Shown here: in pieces, positions 44,699 through 54,280 of the stretch
How the letters are laid out: each line of letters begins with the position of its first letter
How positions within the stretch are numbered: position 1 is the first letter of the stretch
Assembly (NCBI RefSeq): GCF_902753875.1
Contig: NZ_CADDTS010000032.1
Coordinates: 1 to 64,000 of the forward strand
Reading direction: 5' to 3'
From: Acinetobacter bouvetii
Lineage (GTDB): Bacteria; Pseudomonadota; Gammaproteobacteria; Pseudomonadales; Moraxellaceae
Length of the DNA stretch: 64,000 nucleotides
Translations under genes and position numbers: made by a program
Notes under the pieces: model-generated
The model's database searches: none
Told to the model about the DNA's origin: nothing
Seen by the model: only the letters and a program-made list of their open reading frames with translations

Positions 44699-44775
44699 TG
44701 GCGCAGCGGACGGGACTCGAACCCGCGACCCCCGGCGTGACAGGCCGGTATTCTAACCAACTGAACTACCGCTGC
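44699..44775 (-). tRNA. tRNA-Asp (GTC), copy 1
   Basis: The minus strand starts GCAGCGGTAGTTCAGTTGGT, has loop CTGTCAC (anticodon GTC) in a CCGGC/GCCGG stem, T-loop GTTCGAGTC and encoded CCA; 77 bases. The acceptor GCAGCGG pairs with CCGCTGC. Confidence 0.97.
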
Positions 44776-44821
44776 ATCACGTCACTTCTTTAGGAAGTAA
44801 ACTTTATATCTTTAAAAGATA

Positions 44822-44897
44822 TGGTGGGCGCTGACGGGATCGAACCGCCGACATTCTGCTTGTAAGGCAGACGCTCTACCAACTGAGCTAAGCGCCC
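44822..44897 (-). tRNA. tRNA-Val (TAC), copy 2
   Basis: Identical to the other Val-TAC genes over all 76 bases, including the encoded CCA. Confidence 0.97.
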
Positions 44898-44928
44898 TTA
44901 AAGGGTCTTACAATTTTGATTTTAAGGA

Positions 44929-45005
44929 TGGCGCAGCGGACGGGACTCGAACCCGCGACCCCCGGCGTGACAGGCCGGTATTCTAACCAACTGAACTACC
45001 GCTGC
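44929..45005 (-). tRNA. tRNA-Asp (GTC), copy 2
   Basis: Identical 77-base Asp gene with anticodon GTC and encoded CCA. It lies 31 bases from the Val copy on its low-coordinate side and only 13 bases from the Val copy at 45019. Confidence 0.97.
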
Positions 45006-45018
45006 ATCGCAAAAAATC

Positions 45019-45094
45019 TGGTGGGCGCTGACGGGATCGAACCGCCGACATTCTGCTTGTAAGGCAGACGCTCTACCAACTGAGCTAAGCGCCC
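45019..45094 (-). tRNA. tRNA-Val (TAC), copy 3
   Basis: Identical 76-base Val gene, anticodon TAC, encoded CCA. Confidence 0.97.
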
Positions 45095-45115
45095 TCAAAA
45101 GGTCTATCATGTAAA

Positions 45116-45192
45116 TGGCGCAGCGGACGGGACTCGAACCCGCGACCCCCGGCGTGACAGGCCGGTATTCTAACCAACTGAACTACCGCTGC
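45116..45192 (-). tRNA. tRNA-Asp (GTC), copy 3
   Basis: Identical 77-base Asp gene, anticodon GTC, encoded CCA. It lies next to copy 4 with no Val gene between, breaking the alternation. Confidence 0.97.
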
Positions 45193-45242
45193 ACTTACAC
45201 AATGTCGCTATTGTGGTACAAACAATTTATCAAGAACTTAAG

Positions 45243-45319
45243 TGGCGCAGCGGACGGGACTCGAACCCGCGACCCCCGGCGTGACAGGCCGGTATTCTAA
45301 CCAACTGAACTACCGCTGC
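45243..45319 (-). tRNA. tRNA-Asp (GTC), copy 4
   Basis: Identical 77-base Asp gene, anticodon GTC, encoded CCA. Confidence 0.97.
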
Positions 45320-45343
45320 ACTAAAGATCTTAACGTAAAGACT

Positions 45344-45419
45344 TGGTGGGCGCTGACGGGATCGAACCGCCGACATTCTGCTTGTAAGGCAGACGCTCTA
45401 CCAACTGAGCTAAGCGCCC
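45344..45419 (-). tRNA. tRNA-Val (TAC), copy 4, promoter-proximal
   Basis: Identical 76-base Val gene, anticodon TAC, encoded CCA. It is the first gene of the transcript, 27 bases after the -10 box at 45446-45451. Confidence 0.97.
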
Positions 45420-45725
45420 TTACGACTTCATCGTTTGTGTGGTGCATTATAGAGAATCTATGCAGCCTGTCAAACGCTTTTCTGCCTGTTTTTGGTTTTT
45501 TGCGTTTGAGTGATTAAAAAATAAGTTATTCGCTATAAAAACAAACAATTTCTGCAACTTATTTTAGATTTTCTGCAAAAAACCTTAAATTGAAGATCAA
45601 CATTTCAGCCTAAATCGCGCCTGTTTTTTTGAACAGCCGAGAAATAATGCTATTTTTTAAGCCATCAAAATAGAAGAATATTCCTATTTTCCAACAAACT
45701 TGTTTCAGCCTTGATGGCTGGTTGT
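45420..45725. other. Promoter-containing spacer between the tRNA array and the YkuD gene
   Basis: About 306 bases holding the tRNA promoter near its left end, then AT-rich DNA with T-runs and a weak CAGCC-TTGAT-GGCTG hairpin at 45703-45717 near the YkuD stop codon. No gene or strong terminator is evident. Confidence 0.45.
45446..45473 (-). promoter_or_regulatory. Consensus sigma70 promoter of the tRNA array
   Basis: On the minus strand TTGACA (45473-45468) is followed after 16 bases by TATAAT (45451-45446), both perfect consensus boxes. The start point should be around 45438, about 20 bases before the first tRNA-Val. It should drive all eight tRNAs as one transcript. Confidence 0.88.
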
Positions 45726-46241
45726 CTATTTTATAATCTGTGTATTTAAAGTGTGTTCAGAAATGTAGACCAAAGCTTCTTCAGCGACAAGACCAAACAA
45801 TTCCACAACATCATCGTTACGCATACGAATGCAACCATGCGACATGGGAATCCCCATCGGTTCGCTATCGGGTGTGCCATGAATATAGATATAACGTTTA
45901 AAGGTGTCGCAGCCCTCACCCTGATTAACATTTTCTTCCAGACCACTTAACCAGAGAATGCGCGACAAGATCCAGTCCCGTTCAGGAAACTGCTCAGCCA
46001 ACGCGGCATCATAAACTTCGCCAGTGGCCTGCCGAGCTTTAAATACTGCATTTTTAGGCGAAGTATGACCAAACTTGAGCGCCACCTTATGCCAGCCCCG
46101 GGGCGTTTTACCGGAATTTTCTTGCTCACCAATGCCGTTTTTACCACTTGAGATAACATAAAATTTATTGTGCTTGGGCAAAATTAAAGTTTGTTCAGCC
46201 AAATCAATCAACACATCTGCTTGTTCTAAGGTATATGACAT
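45726..46241 (-). CDS. YkuD-fold L,D-transpeptidase/carboxypeptidase, cytosolic
   Basis: The 171-residue protein has the YkuD catalytic motif HGTPDS...MSHGCIRM with His121, His135, Cys137 and Arg139. It lacks a signal peptide, membrane anchor and LysM domain, which is unusual since most such enzymes act in the periplasm. In Acinetobacter baumannii a cytosolic YkuD protein (ElsL/LdtK) is reported to trim muropeptide tetrapeptides in peptidoglycan recycling, and this protein fits that type; identity was not checked. It lies 8 bases after the DUF454 gene and is co-transcribed with it. Confidence 0.85.
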   Translation of the reverse strand: MSYTLEQADVLIDLAEQTLILPKHNKFYVISSGKNGIGEQENSGKTPRGWHKVALKFGHTSPKNAVFKARQATGEVYDAALAEQFPERDWILSRILWLSGLEENVNQGEGCDTFKRYIYIHGTPDSEPMGIPMSHGCIRMRNDDVVELFGLVAEEALVYISEHTLNTQIIK

Positions 46242-46249
46242 GATCGGGA

Positions 46250-46633
46250 TTACTCGACTTCTTTAATGGATACAGCGGAGGGTTCGGGTCGTAACCACAG
46301 CCAGATCGCCACACTGAGCATGGTCAAATCAGTGAAAATTTTGACCAAAAGCGGCGCATTGGTAAATAGCATGATGATTGCACTGATCAGCATCATGATA
46401 CTGGCGAACCATTTGGCTTTACGCGGCACGGTACCATTTTCACGCCAGGCTCTTAATGTTGCCCCATATTTAGGATGATTCAGCAACCAGGCATCCATTT
46501 GTGGCCAGCCTTTAGAGGCAGACCAGGCAGCTAAAATCAGAAAGACTGTTGTTGGCATACCCGGTAAAAGTGCTCCGATAAAGCCCAGGATGACAAAAAT
46601 CATCACCAAACTTCGCCAAAACAACGTCTTCAT
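46250..46633 (-). CDS. DUF454 (YbaN-family) inner-membrane protein
   Basis: The 127-residue protein has three or four hydrophobic segments with the YbaN signature GLLPGMPTTVFLILAAWSAS-like (GALLPGMPTTVFLILAA, about 20-36) and ASKGWPQMDAWLLNHPKYG. The family has no known activity. It is followed after 8 bases by the YkuD gene and is divergent from the DUF1853 gene. Confidence 0.85.
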   Translation of the reverse strand: MKTLFWRSLVMIFVILGFIGALLPGMPTTVFLILAAWSASKGWPQMDAWLLNHPKYGATLRAWRENGTVPRKAKWFASIMMLISAIIMLFTNAPLLVKIFTDLTMLSVAIWLWLRPEPSAVSIKEVE

Positions 46634-46729
46634 AGCACTGCCCTACACAACTAATTACGGTAGTATAAAGTGTTTTTGCATATTATCCGTTGTAATTCTG
46701 CACTTTTTCATTTTTCGCCGGGGGTTACC

Positions 46730-47599
46730 ATGTTTGCTGTCCATCAAGCACCTCTTCTTGAAGAACCTTGGCTCGAGTTTAAAAATTTACTGGTTCGGCA
46801 GCTGGCTTTTTGCGTTGCCAGTCCAAATATTCTATCTGCAATACCTTCCGAGCTGGTGTTAAAGCATGTTTTTCAATTACATGACAATGTGACCTGGCAA
46901 ACGCATTTTCAAAATTATCAGGCCAGATTAAGGTATTTAGATCAACATCCACAGGAACTGGAAATCTTTTTGCAGCAGCTGAAAAGTACCCGTCTGGGAC
47001 TGCGCTTTGAAATGTTTATCTGGTTTTGGCTGCTGGATCAAAACGTGCATCCCTATCAATTGCTGGGGCATAGTATTCAAAAAATAGCCGGGCCAAAAAC
47101 GCTGGGTGAACTGGATTTTGTGTTATTCAATCATGAAACCGGAAAAGTAGAACACTGGGAAGTGGCCTTAAAATACTATTTGGCAGAGAGGGATTTATCT
47201 TTGGCCTATTGGTATGGCTTGAACCGTAGCGATACCCTAGTTCGCAAGTTAAATCATTTCAGCCAGAAACAGTTTCAATTTGCAGATGCACTGGATTATC
47301 CCATTGAACAGCGTTTTGCCGTGCTCAAAGGTCAACTGTACTTGCCGATTGAGCATTCACCGCAGCATATTCCAGATTGGGTCAATTTTCAGCGTCGTTT
47401 GGGCTATTGGGGCAGCTGTATTCCACCGCAAAGTGCGCATTTCTATCGTTTGCAACGCCTGGAATGGATTTGTCCGCAGCAACATATCAGCAGTGACACA
47501 GCCCAGTGGTGGAGCAATGGTTTATATCGGCAAAAAGAGACCAACAATTTCTACATGTTTCGACATGCCCCATTGCTTGCTCAAAAACTTGAAAATTAA
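46730..47599 (+). CDS. DUF1853 family protein
   Basis: About 290 residues. The blocks KSTRLGLRFEMFIWFWLLDQ, then LGELDFVLFNHETGKVEHWEVALKYYL, and the C-terminal NFYMFRHAPLL match DUF1853, whose E-D-F...E...K arrangement resembles a PD-(D/E)XK nuclease fold. The frame is open from 46670, but ATG at 46730 after GGGGGTTACC is the natural start (MFAVHQAPLLEEPW). It is divergent from the DUF454 gene. Function unknown; the nuclease-fold resemblance is inference. Confidence 0.8.
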   Translation: MFAVHQAPLLEEPWLEFKNLLVRQLAFCVASPNILSAIPSELVLKHVFQLHDNVTWQTHFQNYQARLRYLDQHPQELEIFLQQLKSTRLGLRFEMFIWFWLLDQNVHPYQLLGHSIQKIAGPKTLGELDFVLFNHETGKVEHWEVALKYYLAERDLSLAYWYGLNRSDTLVRKLNHFSQKQFQFADALDYPIEQRFAVLKGQLYLPIEHSPQHIPDWVNFQRRLGYWGSCIPPQSAHFYRLQRLEWICPQQHISSDTAQWWSNGLYRQKETNNFYMFRHAPLLAQKLEN

Positions 47600-47725
47600 C
47601 ATTATTAAAAATGTCTATTTTTATAACAATTGATTACTTTTCTACCATCAAAAACTCATATTTTTTACCCTGTGTATTATTTAACCTAAATTCACATCAA
47701 AATAATGAATTACTTGGAGATGATG

Positions 47726-47866
47726 ATGAAAAAAATACTCGCTGCTTCCCTGATTCTTGCTTTTGCTTTGACTGGTTGTAATACATTTAAAGGTGTAGGT
47801 AAAGACGTATCCAAGGCTGGAAATGCTGTAACCAATACTGCTGAAAAAGCTGAAGATAAAATGTAA
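47726..47866 (+). CDS. Entericidin A/B-family small lipoprotein
   Basis: A 46-residue lipoprotein: MKKILAASLILAFALTGCNT, with Cys18 in the lipobox LTGC, followed by a short GKDVSKAGNAV-type amphipathic tail. Entericidins are small toxin/antidote-like lipoproteins of the cell envelope; this single copy is more like the EcnB form and its role in Acinetobacter is unknown. The ATG at 47726 is preferred because GGAGA ends five bases before it. A terminator follows. Confidence 0.85.
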   Translation: MKKILAASLILAFALTGCNTFKGVGKDVSKAGNAVTNTAEKAEDKM

Positions 47867-47887
47867 TTCTTTATATGTTTAGATAAG

Positions 47888-47914
47888 AACCTTATCTCCT
47901 GATAAGGTTTTTTT
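47888..47914 (+). terminator. Terminator of the entericidin-like gene
   Basis: AACCTTATC-TCCT-GATAAGGTT followed by TTTTT is an eight- or nine-pair stem about 20 bases after the stop codon. Confidence 0.88.
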
Positions 47915-47942
47915 ATATTTAAAACTCCCCTTATCCGGATGA

Positions 47943-49121
<1,179 letters not shown>

Positions 49122-49133
49122 AAATTTCAAAAT

Positions 49134-49163
49134 AAAAAAGGAACTTTAAAGTTCCTTTTTTTA
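49134..49163. terminator. Bidirectional terminator between dapE and the CheW gene
   Basis: AAAAAAGGAACTT-TA-AAGTTCCTTTTTTT lies after both convergent stop codons and has A and T runs on the two sides. Confidence 0.88.
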
Positions 49164-49201
49164 TGCTTTAGATTTATGCAAACTAAATTAAGGCATCGAC
49201 A

Positions 49202-49660
49202 TTACAAACCTAAAGAAGACTGAATTTGCGCCAAATTTGGTACATGGAACACCTGATCGCCCATGCGTACATATTGGAACACCGCAGGGTCATTCTGGTT
49301 AGCTTCTTCATCGACCACTTCAGAAATACGCAGACGGATGGTTTTAGGCATCTCATCACACATCAGAGCAAAACGCTGGCTGACATCATCCCCTTCAATC
49401 ACTAAAGCCACGCCCGCTTTACGCTCTGGGTTGTTGACCGCATAAACAGGCAGTTTCAATTCATGCCATTCGACAAAGGGGACTTCTGTTGCACTATCCA
49501 GTGCGGATAGCACAATATTTTGTGGAAGCAGCATGGCTTCTTTACCATGACAATGGATGATATAGGTATCAATGAATCCAGTAGATACCGTAATCAGATG
49601 ATGTAACTCTTGTTGTGAAATTTGATCAACAGCAGAGTTTGAAACATTGTTTTGGCTCAT
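49202..49660 (-). CDS. CheW-like adaptor, last gene of the Chp operon
   Basis: The 152-residue protein has a CheW domain (about 30-145): VEWHELKLPVYAVNNPERKAGVALVIEGD, MCDEMPKTIRLR and MGDQVFHVPNL. It begins 4 bases after chpA and is probably the second adaptor of the pilus chemosensory system, similar in place to ChpC of Pseudomonas. The CheW signature is weaker than in PilI. Confidence 0.8.
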   Translation of the reverse strand: MSQNNVSNSAVDQISQQELHHLITVSTGFIDTYIIHCHGKEAMLLPQNIVLSALDSATEVPFVEWHELKLPVYAVNNPERKAGVALVIEGDDVSQRFALMCDEMPKTIRLRISEVVDEEANQNDPAVFQYVRMGDQVFHVPNLAQIQSSLGL

Positions 49661-49664
49661 TTAA

Positions 49665-52600
49665 TTACCCCTGGCTGGCTTCTAGCAAACTTTCAACATT
49701 GCTCAGCAATTCTGCTTCCTGGAACGGTTTACCCATGTAGTGGGTTACACCCAAGCTGAATGCACGCTCACGGTGCTTCTCACCCGTTCTAGATGTAATC
49801 ATGATAATCGGCAAGTCTTGATGTACCTCATGGTGACGGACCAGATTGGTCACTTCAAAACCATCCATACGCGGCATTTCAATATCAAGCAGCATCAAGT
49901 CCGGCTTCACATTTTCAAGCTGTTCCATCGCATCGACACCATCTTTCGCTGTCACCACATCATAACCTTGACGCTCGAGCAAACGTGAAGTCACTTTACG
50001 TACAGTCACCGAGTCATCCACGATCATAATCAGGCGGCGAGCGTTGTTATAACGCGACAGATCACGCTGATCGGACACATGTTTGATGCGCTGTGTAGTC
50101 TGAATTTGTCGGGCAATATTCTGACCATCCAAAATCAGGCAGACTTGACCATCACCCAAAATAGTTGCACCGGCAATAACACCTACACTAGAGAATTGCT
50201 GACCAATTGGTTTCACCACAATTTGTGCACGTGAACCGATCAACTGATCCACCAGCAAGGCAATAGTTTGTCCACTGTTACCCTTAATGAGCAGTACCGG
50301 TAAAGAATGACCAATACTACTTAAGCGCGGCAAAGGCTGATTAGAAACGAACTCGGACAGATAACGCAGCTTGTAACTGGTATTGTCAATTTTAAAGAAG
50401 TCTTCTTTACTATTGAAGTATTGCTCCAGTGTTGATGGTGCAATACGGACAATACGGTCAATTTGTGCCAGGGAAATAGCAAATTGCTGATCGCCAGCTT
50501 TCACCATCAAGGCATCACTCACCGCCACAGTGGTTGGTACACGAATGGTGAAGGTCGTGCCTTTGCCTAATTCTGAATCTACAGAAAGATGTCCACCCAA
50601 AGCTTTAATTTCGCTTTGAACCACATCCAGTCCTACACCACGACCCGAAATTTGGGTAATTTCTTTTGCAGTACTAAAGCCGGGATGGAAAATAAATTGT
50701 AGAATTTCTTGTTTTTCAAGCAACTGATCCGCTTTCATTAAACCTAAGCTGAGTGCTTTTTCTTTAATTTTCGCTTCATCAATCCCTTTACCATCATCGC
50801 TGAACGATACCAGTACATCTGTACCTTGACGGCTAATGTTCAGGACAATTTGACCCACTTCAGGTTTCTGCAATTCATGACGTAATGGTGTATCTTCCAG
50901 ACCATGGTCAATCGCATTACGCAGCATGTGTTCAAATGGTGTGACCAAACGCTCAAGAATATTACGGTCTAATTCACCTTCTGTATTTTGAACCACCAAT
51001 TCTGCAGGACGGTTCAAGGTCGATGAGGTTTGACGCACAATACGCTGTAAACGTGGTAATAAACGATCGAACGGTACCAGACGCGTACGCATCAGGCTCT
51101 CTTGAATTTCAGCTTGAATACGGGATTGTTGTAATAACAAACCTTCGGTATCACGAATTTTTTCAGACAAGGTAGTTTTAAAGTCAACCAAATCCGATGC
51201 TGATTCTGCCAATGACTTTGACAACTGGTTTAACGATGAATATTGGTCCATCTCCAAGGGGTCAAAGTCTGCATAACGCGAATTATCACCATGCTTGGCA
51301 ATAATTTGTGACTCCAACTCACCTTCCATTCGACGCAACTGATCCGCCAAACGCTTGATCGCCAACTCCATCTCGTTCAAGGTCGTGCCAAGTTGGCCCA
51401 AGTCCATTTCAATACGCGAACGGTTAATCGCATTTTCACCCGACAAATCAATCATCTTCTCTACCAAATCGGCAGAAATACGGATCATTTCATTGCTATT
51501 GTCTTGCTGCGTACTTGTATCCCACTCACCCATCATTGCAGGAGGTTCAGTACCATCCCCCTGAACAAATTCAAAGGCTTTAACGCTAGACAAGCTATCC
51601 GATTGAGTAACGCGATTTGGCAATTGTGCCGTCACATCAACAAATTCAATCGACTCGAGGCTTAATTTGACACTATCGAAATTACTATAATCTTGCTCAA
51701 AGATTGCCTGTTTTAACCATGCAAATGTGGTCTGTAGTAATGGGTCATAGGCATTTGAATTAAATTGATGAACCGCGAAACGTTCAAATGTAGTTTCTAA
51801 TTGATAAGAAATGGCAGCTACAGGCTCATTTCCAATCATACGCGCGCCACCTTTCAAACTGTGGGCTGCACGCTGTAATTGCAGAAGCAAGCTACGGTCA
51901 CTACGCTGCTCAAACCATTGTTTCAGCAGACTATCTGTAGACTGTAAAATCTCTTCAGCTTCTTCCTGGAAGGTTTCTTCGGCAATAGCGCGAATACTCG
52001 CTTCCTCATCATCAACTGGATCTGAAATCACTAACGATTCTACAGCTGGTGCAATGGATTCGACCATTGATTCAGCTGTTACTGCAGACAAATCTTCAGT
52101 TGCAGTAACTTCTTCTGCTTCTGTAAGCGCCTCAATTTCAACATCAGTCTCAATTTCATCCACAACTTCGACAAAGCTTGCAGCAGTTGTAGACTGACCT
52201 TGGGCAATCTCTTGAATATTACGAAGAATTTCAATCGATTCAGTACCTGAATAATCAATATGATCATCACGGATAATCTGAATACGGTCAGAAACATCAT
52301 CTTGTACTAAACGAATAATGCTGATGAGTTGTGGAGTAACCTCAATTTGCTGACGGATTACACGTTCATAAATAGACTCTAGCTCATGCGAAATCAGGCC
52401 GATATGCGTCACCTGAATCATGTTTGCGCCACCTTTTAAAGTGTGCAAATAACGCATCAAGTTGTTGAGAGAAGCCGTATTGGACTGATCTTTAGACCAG
52501 GTATTTAAGTCCTGATCGATACCCACCAATAATTCTTCCGCTTCTTCCAGGAAAATACCGAGCAAATCATCATCGAAATCATTATTCGCATCATCTGCGT

Positions 52601-54107
52601 TCATTTGTGCACGGTCTGAACGTATTTTTTGTGATATCTGACCCAGATCGACACTGCTTGTTGCTGTAGCAGTCGTAATTTCCGTTTCAATTGCAACAGC
52701 AGCTTGTTGAGCTTCAAACTGCTCAAGATCTTGCTGAACAAATGCAGATAGATCATTTAAAATCTTCAGTACATCTTCCGTCAAAATGACGCGCTGTCCT
52801 GCTGCCAAGGTATCGAATAAATGGATAAATTCCTGATGCGCCTGTCCAAACAACTCATAGGCATAATCAATATTCAGCAATTCAGGCTTCAAGACTAATG
52901 TTTGATAACTTGAATTCAACTCTTGAGTAAATTGATGAATACCTAAGGCCGCACGGTTATCCGTATGTTCTAATAATTGTTGAGCTTGCTCGCTTAAGGC
53001 CTGAATATATTCTGGATATTCAACTTTGGCACGCTTATCAAATTCGAATTCTGCATCTAATAGCAAATCAATATTCAATTCGATCAGCTTGGAAACCAGA
53101 CCTTGTGGATTGTCTTCATCATCCGACTCAGTGACCGCAAAACCGTAGTCATCCCATGCAGCAGTAAAGGTTGCATAGATAGCATCCAGTTGCTGAGTTT
53201 GACCTTGTCTTAAGGTATGTAGATAGTCACGTACAAATTCTGCATATTGAATCAACAACGATGTTTGATTCGATGTCGAGACAATTTCTTCCTGTAGCAA
53301 AGATTTAAATAAGTTTTCAACTTTGGTACTGGCTTCAAAAATTTGATCGATTTGAGCCATGGATGAGCTGCCACGCAGCGTATGTAATGCACGGATTAGA
53401 CCATTATAATCCTGTTTCTGTTCTTGTTCGTTTTTCAGGAACTGGTCAATTGTCAGCAGATGCTCTTCCGCTTCTTCAATGAAGATTGCAACCGTTTCTT
53501 CAATATCATGATTATCTTCTGTGACAGCAGGCTCTTCTTCTGTTGCTGCTAAGCCTTCTGTTTCTACAGCCAACTGATCATTTAGCTCAAGCCCAGTAAT
53601 ACCGTCTTCAGTCTTCAATGTACTCGACAGTTGAAGTAATTCTTCCAGTGCTGGTTCTAGACTCAGCTTTTGCTGTATTTGCTGCCCCAATAAAACCAGA
53701 GGTCTTAAGTCAATATCAGCCAACTGAACCGTTTTAAAAATTGGGTATAATTTATATTGATAGATTTTGAATACAGTCTGTGCAAAACGCTGAACTGTTG
53801 TATCTAAAGGGACTGTTCCTGAAATCACGCGATTGAGCGTATCTTCAACGGTCCATGCCAACTCGCCCGCAGATTTTGCCCCCACCATACGGCCAGACCC
53901 TTTGAGCGTATGGAAATGACGACGAATGGTCGTTAAAGTCTCTTGGTCATTCGGATTTTCCAACCAAGTAGTAAATAAAGTACCTAATTCAACGAAGATC
54001 TCTTCTATTTCTTCAACAAAAATTTCTAAAATTTCTGCATCTTGATCAAGATAACTATCTTCTGGAAGCGTTGTCGTTTCAACTAAATTTTTTAATATTT
54101 CTTTCAT
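49665..54107 (-). CDS. chpA: ChpA, hybrid histidine kinase of the type IV pilus chemosensory system
   Basis: The 1480-residue CheA-like kinase has four phosphotransfer domains with the acceptor His visible in HFHTLKGSGRM (His66), ALHTLRGSSSM (about 240), YLHTLKGGANM (about 555) and AAHSLKGGARM (about 770). Then come a dimerisation/HATPase part (N-box HMLRNAIDHGLED, GVGLDVVQSEI), a CheW-like domain (about 1190-1320), and a C-terminal receiver IVDDSVTVRK...MLLDIEMPRMDG. ChpA phosphorylates PilG and PilH to steer pilus extension and retraction and cAMP. It has fewer Hpt domains than the Pseudomonas protein of about 2500 residues. Confidence 0.93.
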   Translation of the reverse strand: MKEILKNLVETTTLPEDSYLDQDAEILEIFVEEIEEIFVELGTLFTTWLENPNDQETLTTIRRHFHTLKGSGRMVGAKSAGELAWTVEDTLNRVISGTVPLDTTVQRFAQTVFKIYQYKLYPIFKTVQLADIDLRPLVLLGQQIQQKLSLEPALEELLQLSSTLKTEDGITGLELNDQLAVETEGLAATEEEPAVTEDNHDIEETVAIFIEEAEEHLLTIDQFLKNEQEQKQDYNGLIRALHTLRGSSSMAQIDQIFEASTKVENLFKSLLQEEIVSTSNQTSLLIQYAEFVRDYLHTLRQGQTQQLDAIYATFTAAWDDYGFAVTESDDEDNPQGLVSKLIELNIDLLLDAEFEFDKRAKVEYPEYIQALSEQAQQLLEHTDNRAALGIHQFTQELNSSYQTLVLKPELLNIDYAYELFGQAHQEFIHLFDTLAAGQRVILTEDVLKILNDLSAFVQQDLEQFEAQQAAVAIETEITTATATSSVDLGQISQKIRSDRAQMNADDANNDFDDDLLGIFLEEAEELLVGIDQDLNTWSKDQSNTASLNNLMRYLHTLKGGANMIQVTHIGLISHELESIYERVIRQQIEVTPQLISIIRLVQDDVSDRIQIIRDDHIDYSGTESIEILRNIQEIAQGQSTTAASFVEVVDEIETDVEIEALTEAEEVTATEDLSAVTAESMVESIAPAVESLVISDPVDDEEASIRAIAEETFQEEAEEILQSTDSLLKQWFEQRSDRSLLLQLQRAAHSLKGGARMIGNEPVAAISYQLETTFERFAVHQFNSNAYDPLLQTTFAWLKQAIFEQDYSNFDSVKLSLESIEFVDVTAQLPNRVTQSDSLSSVKAFEFVQGDGTEPPAMMGEWDTSTQQDNSNEMIRISADLVEKMIDLSGENAINRSRIEMDLGQLGTTLNEMELAIKRLADQLRRMEGELESQIIAKHGDNSRYADFDPLEMDQYSSLNQLSKSLAESASDLVDFKTTLSEKIRDTEGLLLQQSRIQAEIQESLMRTRLVPFDRLLPRLQRIVRQTSSTLNRPAELVVQNTEGELDRNILERLVTPFEHMLRNAIDHGLEDTPLRHELQKPEVGQIVLNISRQGTDVLVSFSDDGKGIDEAKIKEKALSLGLMKADQLLEKQEILQFIFHPGFSTAKEITQISGRGVGLDVVQSEIKALGGHLSVDSELGKGTTFTIRVPTTVAVSDALMVKAGDQQFAISLAQIDRIVRIAPSTLEQYFNSKEDFFKIDNTSYKLRYLSEFVSNQPLPRLSSIGHSLPVLLIKGNSGQTIALLVDQLIGSRAQIVVKPIGQQFSSVGVIAGATILGDGQVCLILDGQNIARQIQTTQRIKHVSDQRDLSRYNNARRLIMIVDDSVTVRKVTSRLLERQGYDVVTAKDGVDAMEQLENVKPDLMLLDIEMPRMDGFEVTNLVRHHEVHQDLPIIMITSRTGEKHRERAFSLGVTHYMGKPFQEAELLSNVESLLEASQG

Positions 54108-54229
54108 AGCTTAGGCTTCTTACGTTTATCTGCCACCAAGAAGGTCGCTCAAACTTAATTGTCACCATCACGCGAGACCTAACTTTGAAGTTAAGTTCAT
54201 CTTGTCGATGCTTTATCTGTGTTTTATGA

Positions 54230-54257
54230 ATATCCCCTGCCCGAAAGCAGGAGATAT
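54230..54257 (-). repeat. 11-bp-stem hairpin between pilJ and chpA
   Basis: Read on the minus strand the bases form ATATCTCCTGC / GCAGGGGATAT around six loop bases, fully paired with one U-G pair. It lies in the 173-base gap between pilJ and chpA, 122 bases ahead of the chpA ATG and 23 bases past the pilJ stop codon. No T-run follows, so it is not an intrinsic terminator. Confidence 0.65.
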
Positions 54258-54280
54258 CACTGCAAAGCTTTTGAATTAAC

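Noticed and set aside
44533..45419. Regularly spaced near-identical repeats resembling a CRISPR array
   Set aside because: Each repeat unit is a complete tRNA gene of 76 or 77 bases with clover-leaf pairing and CCA; no short direct repeat or spacer structure is present.
45115..45517. Plus-strand frames beginning MAQRTGLEPATPGVTG and similar minus-strand frames in the same region
   Set aside because: They are antisense or same-strand readings of the repeated tRNA genes and are well-known spurious annotations.
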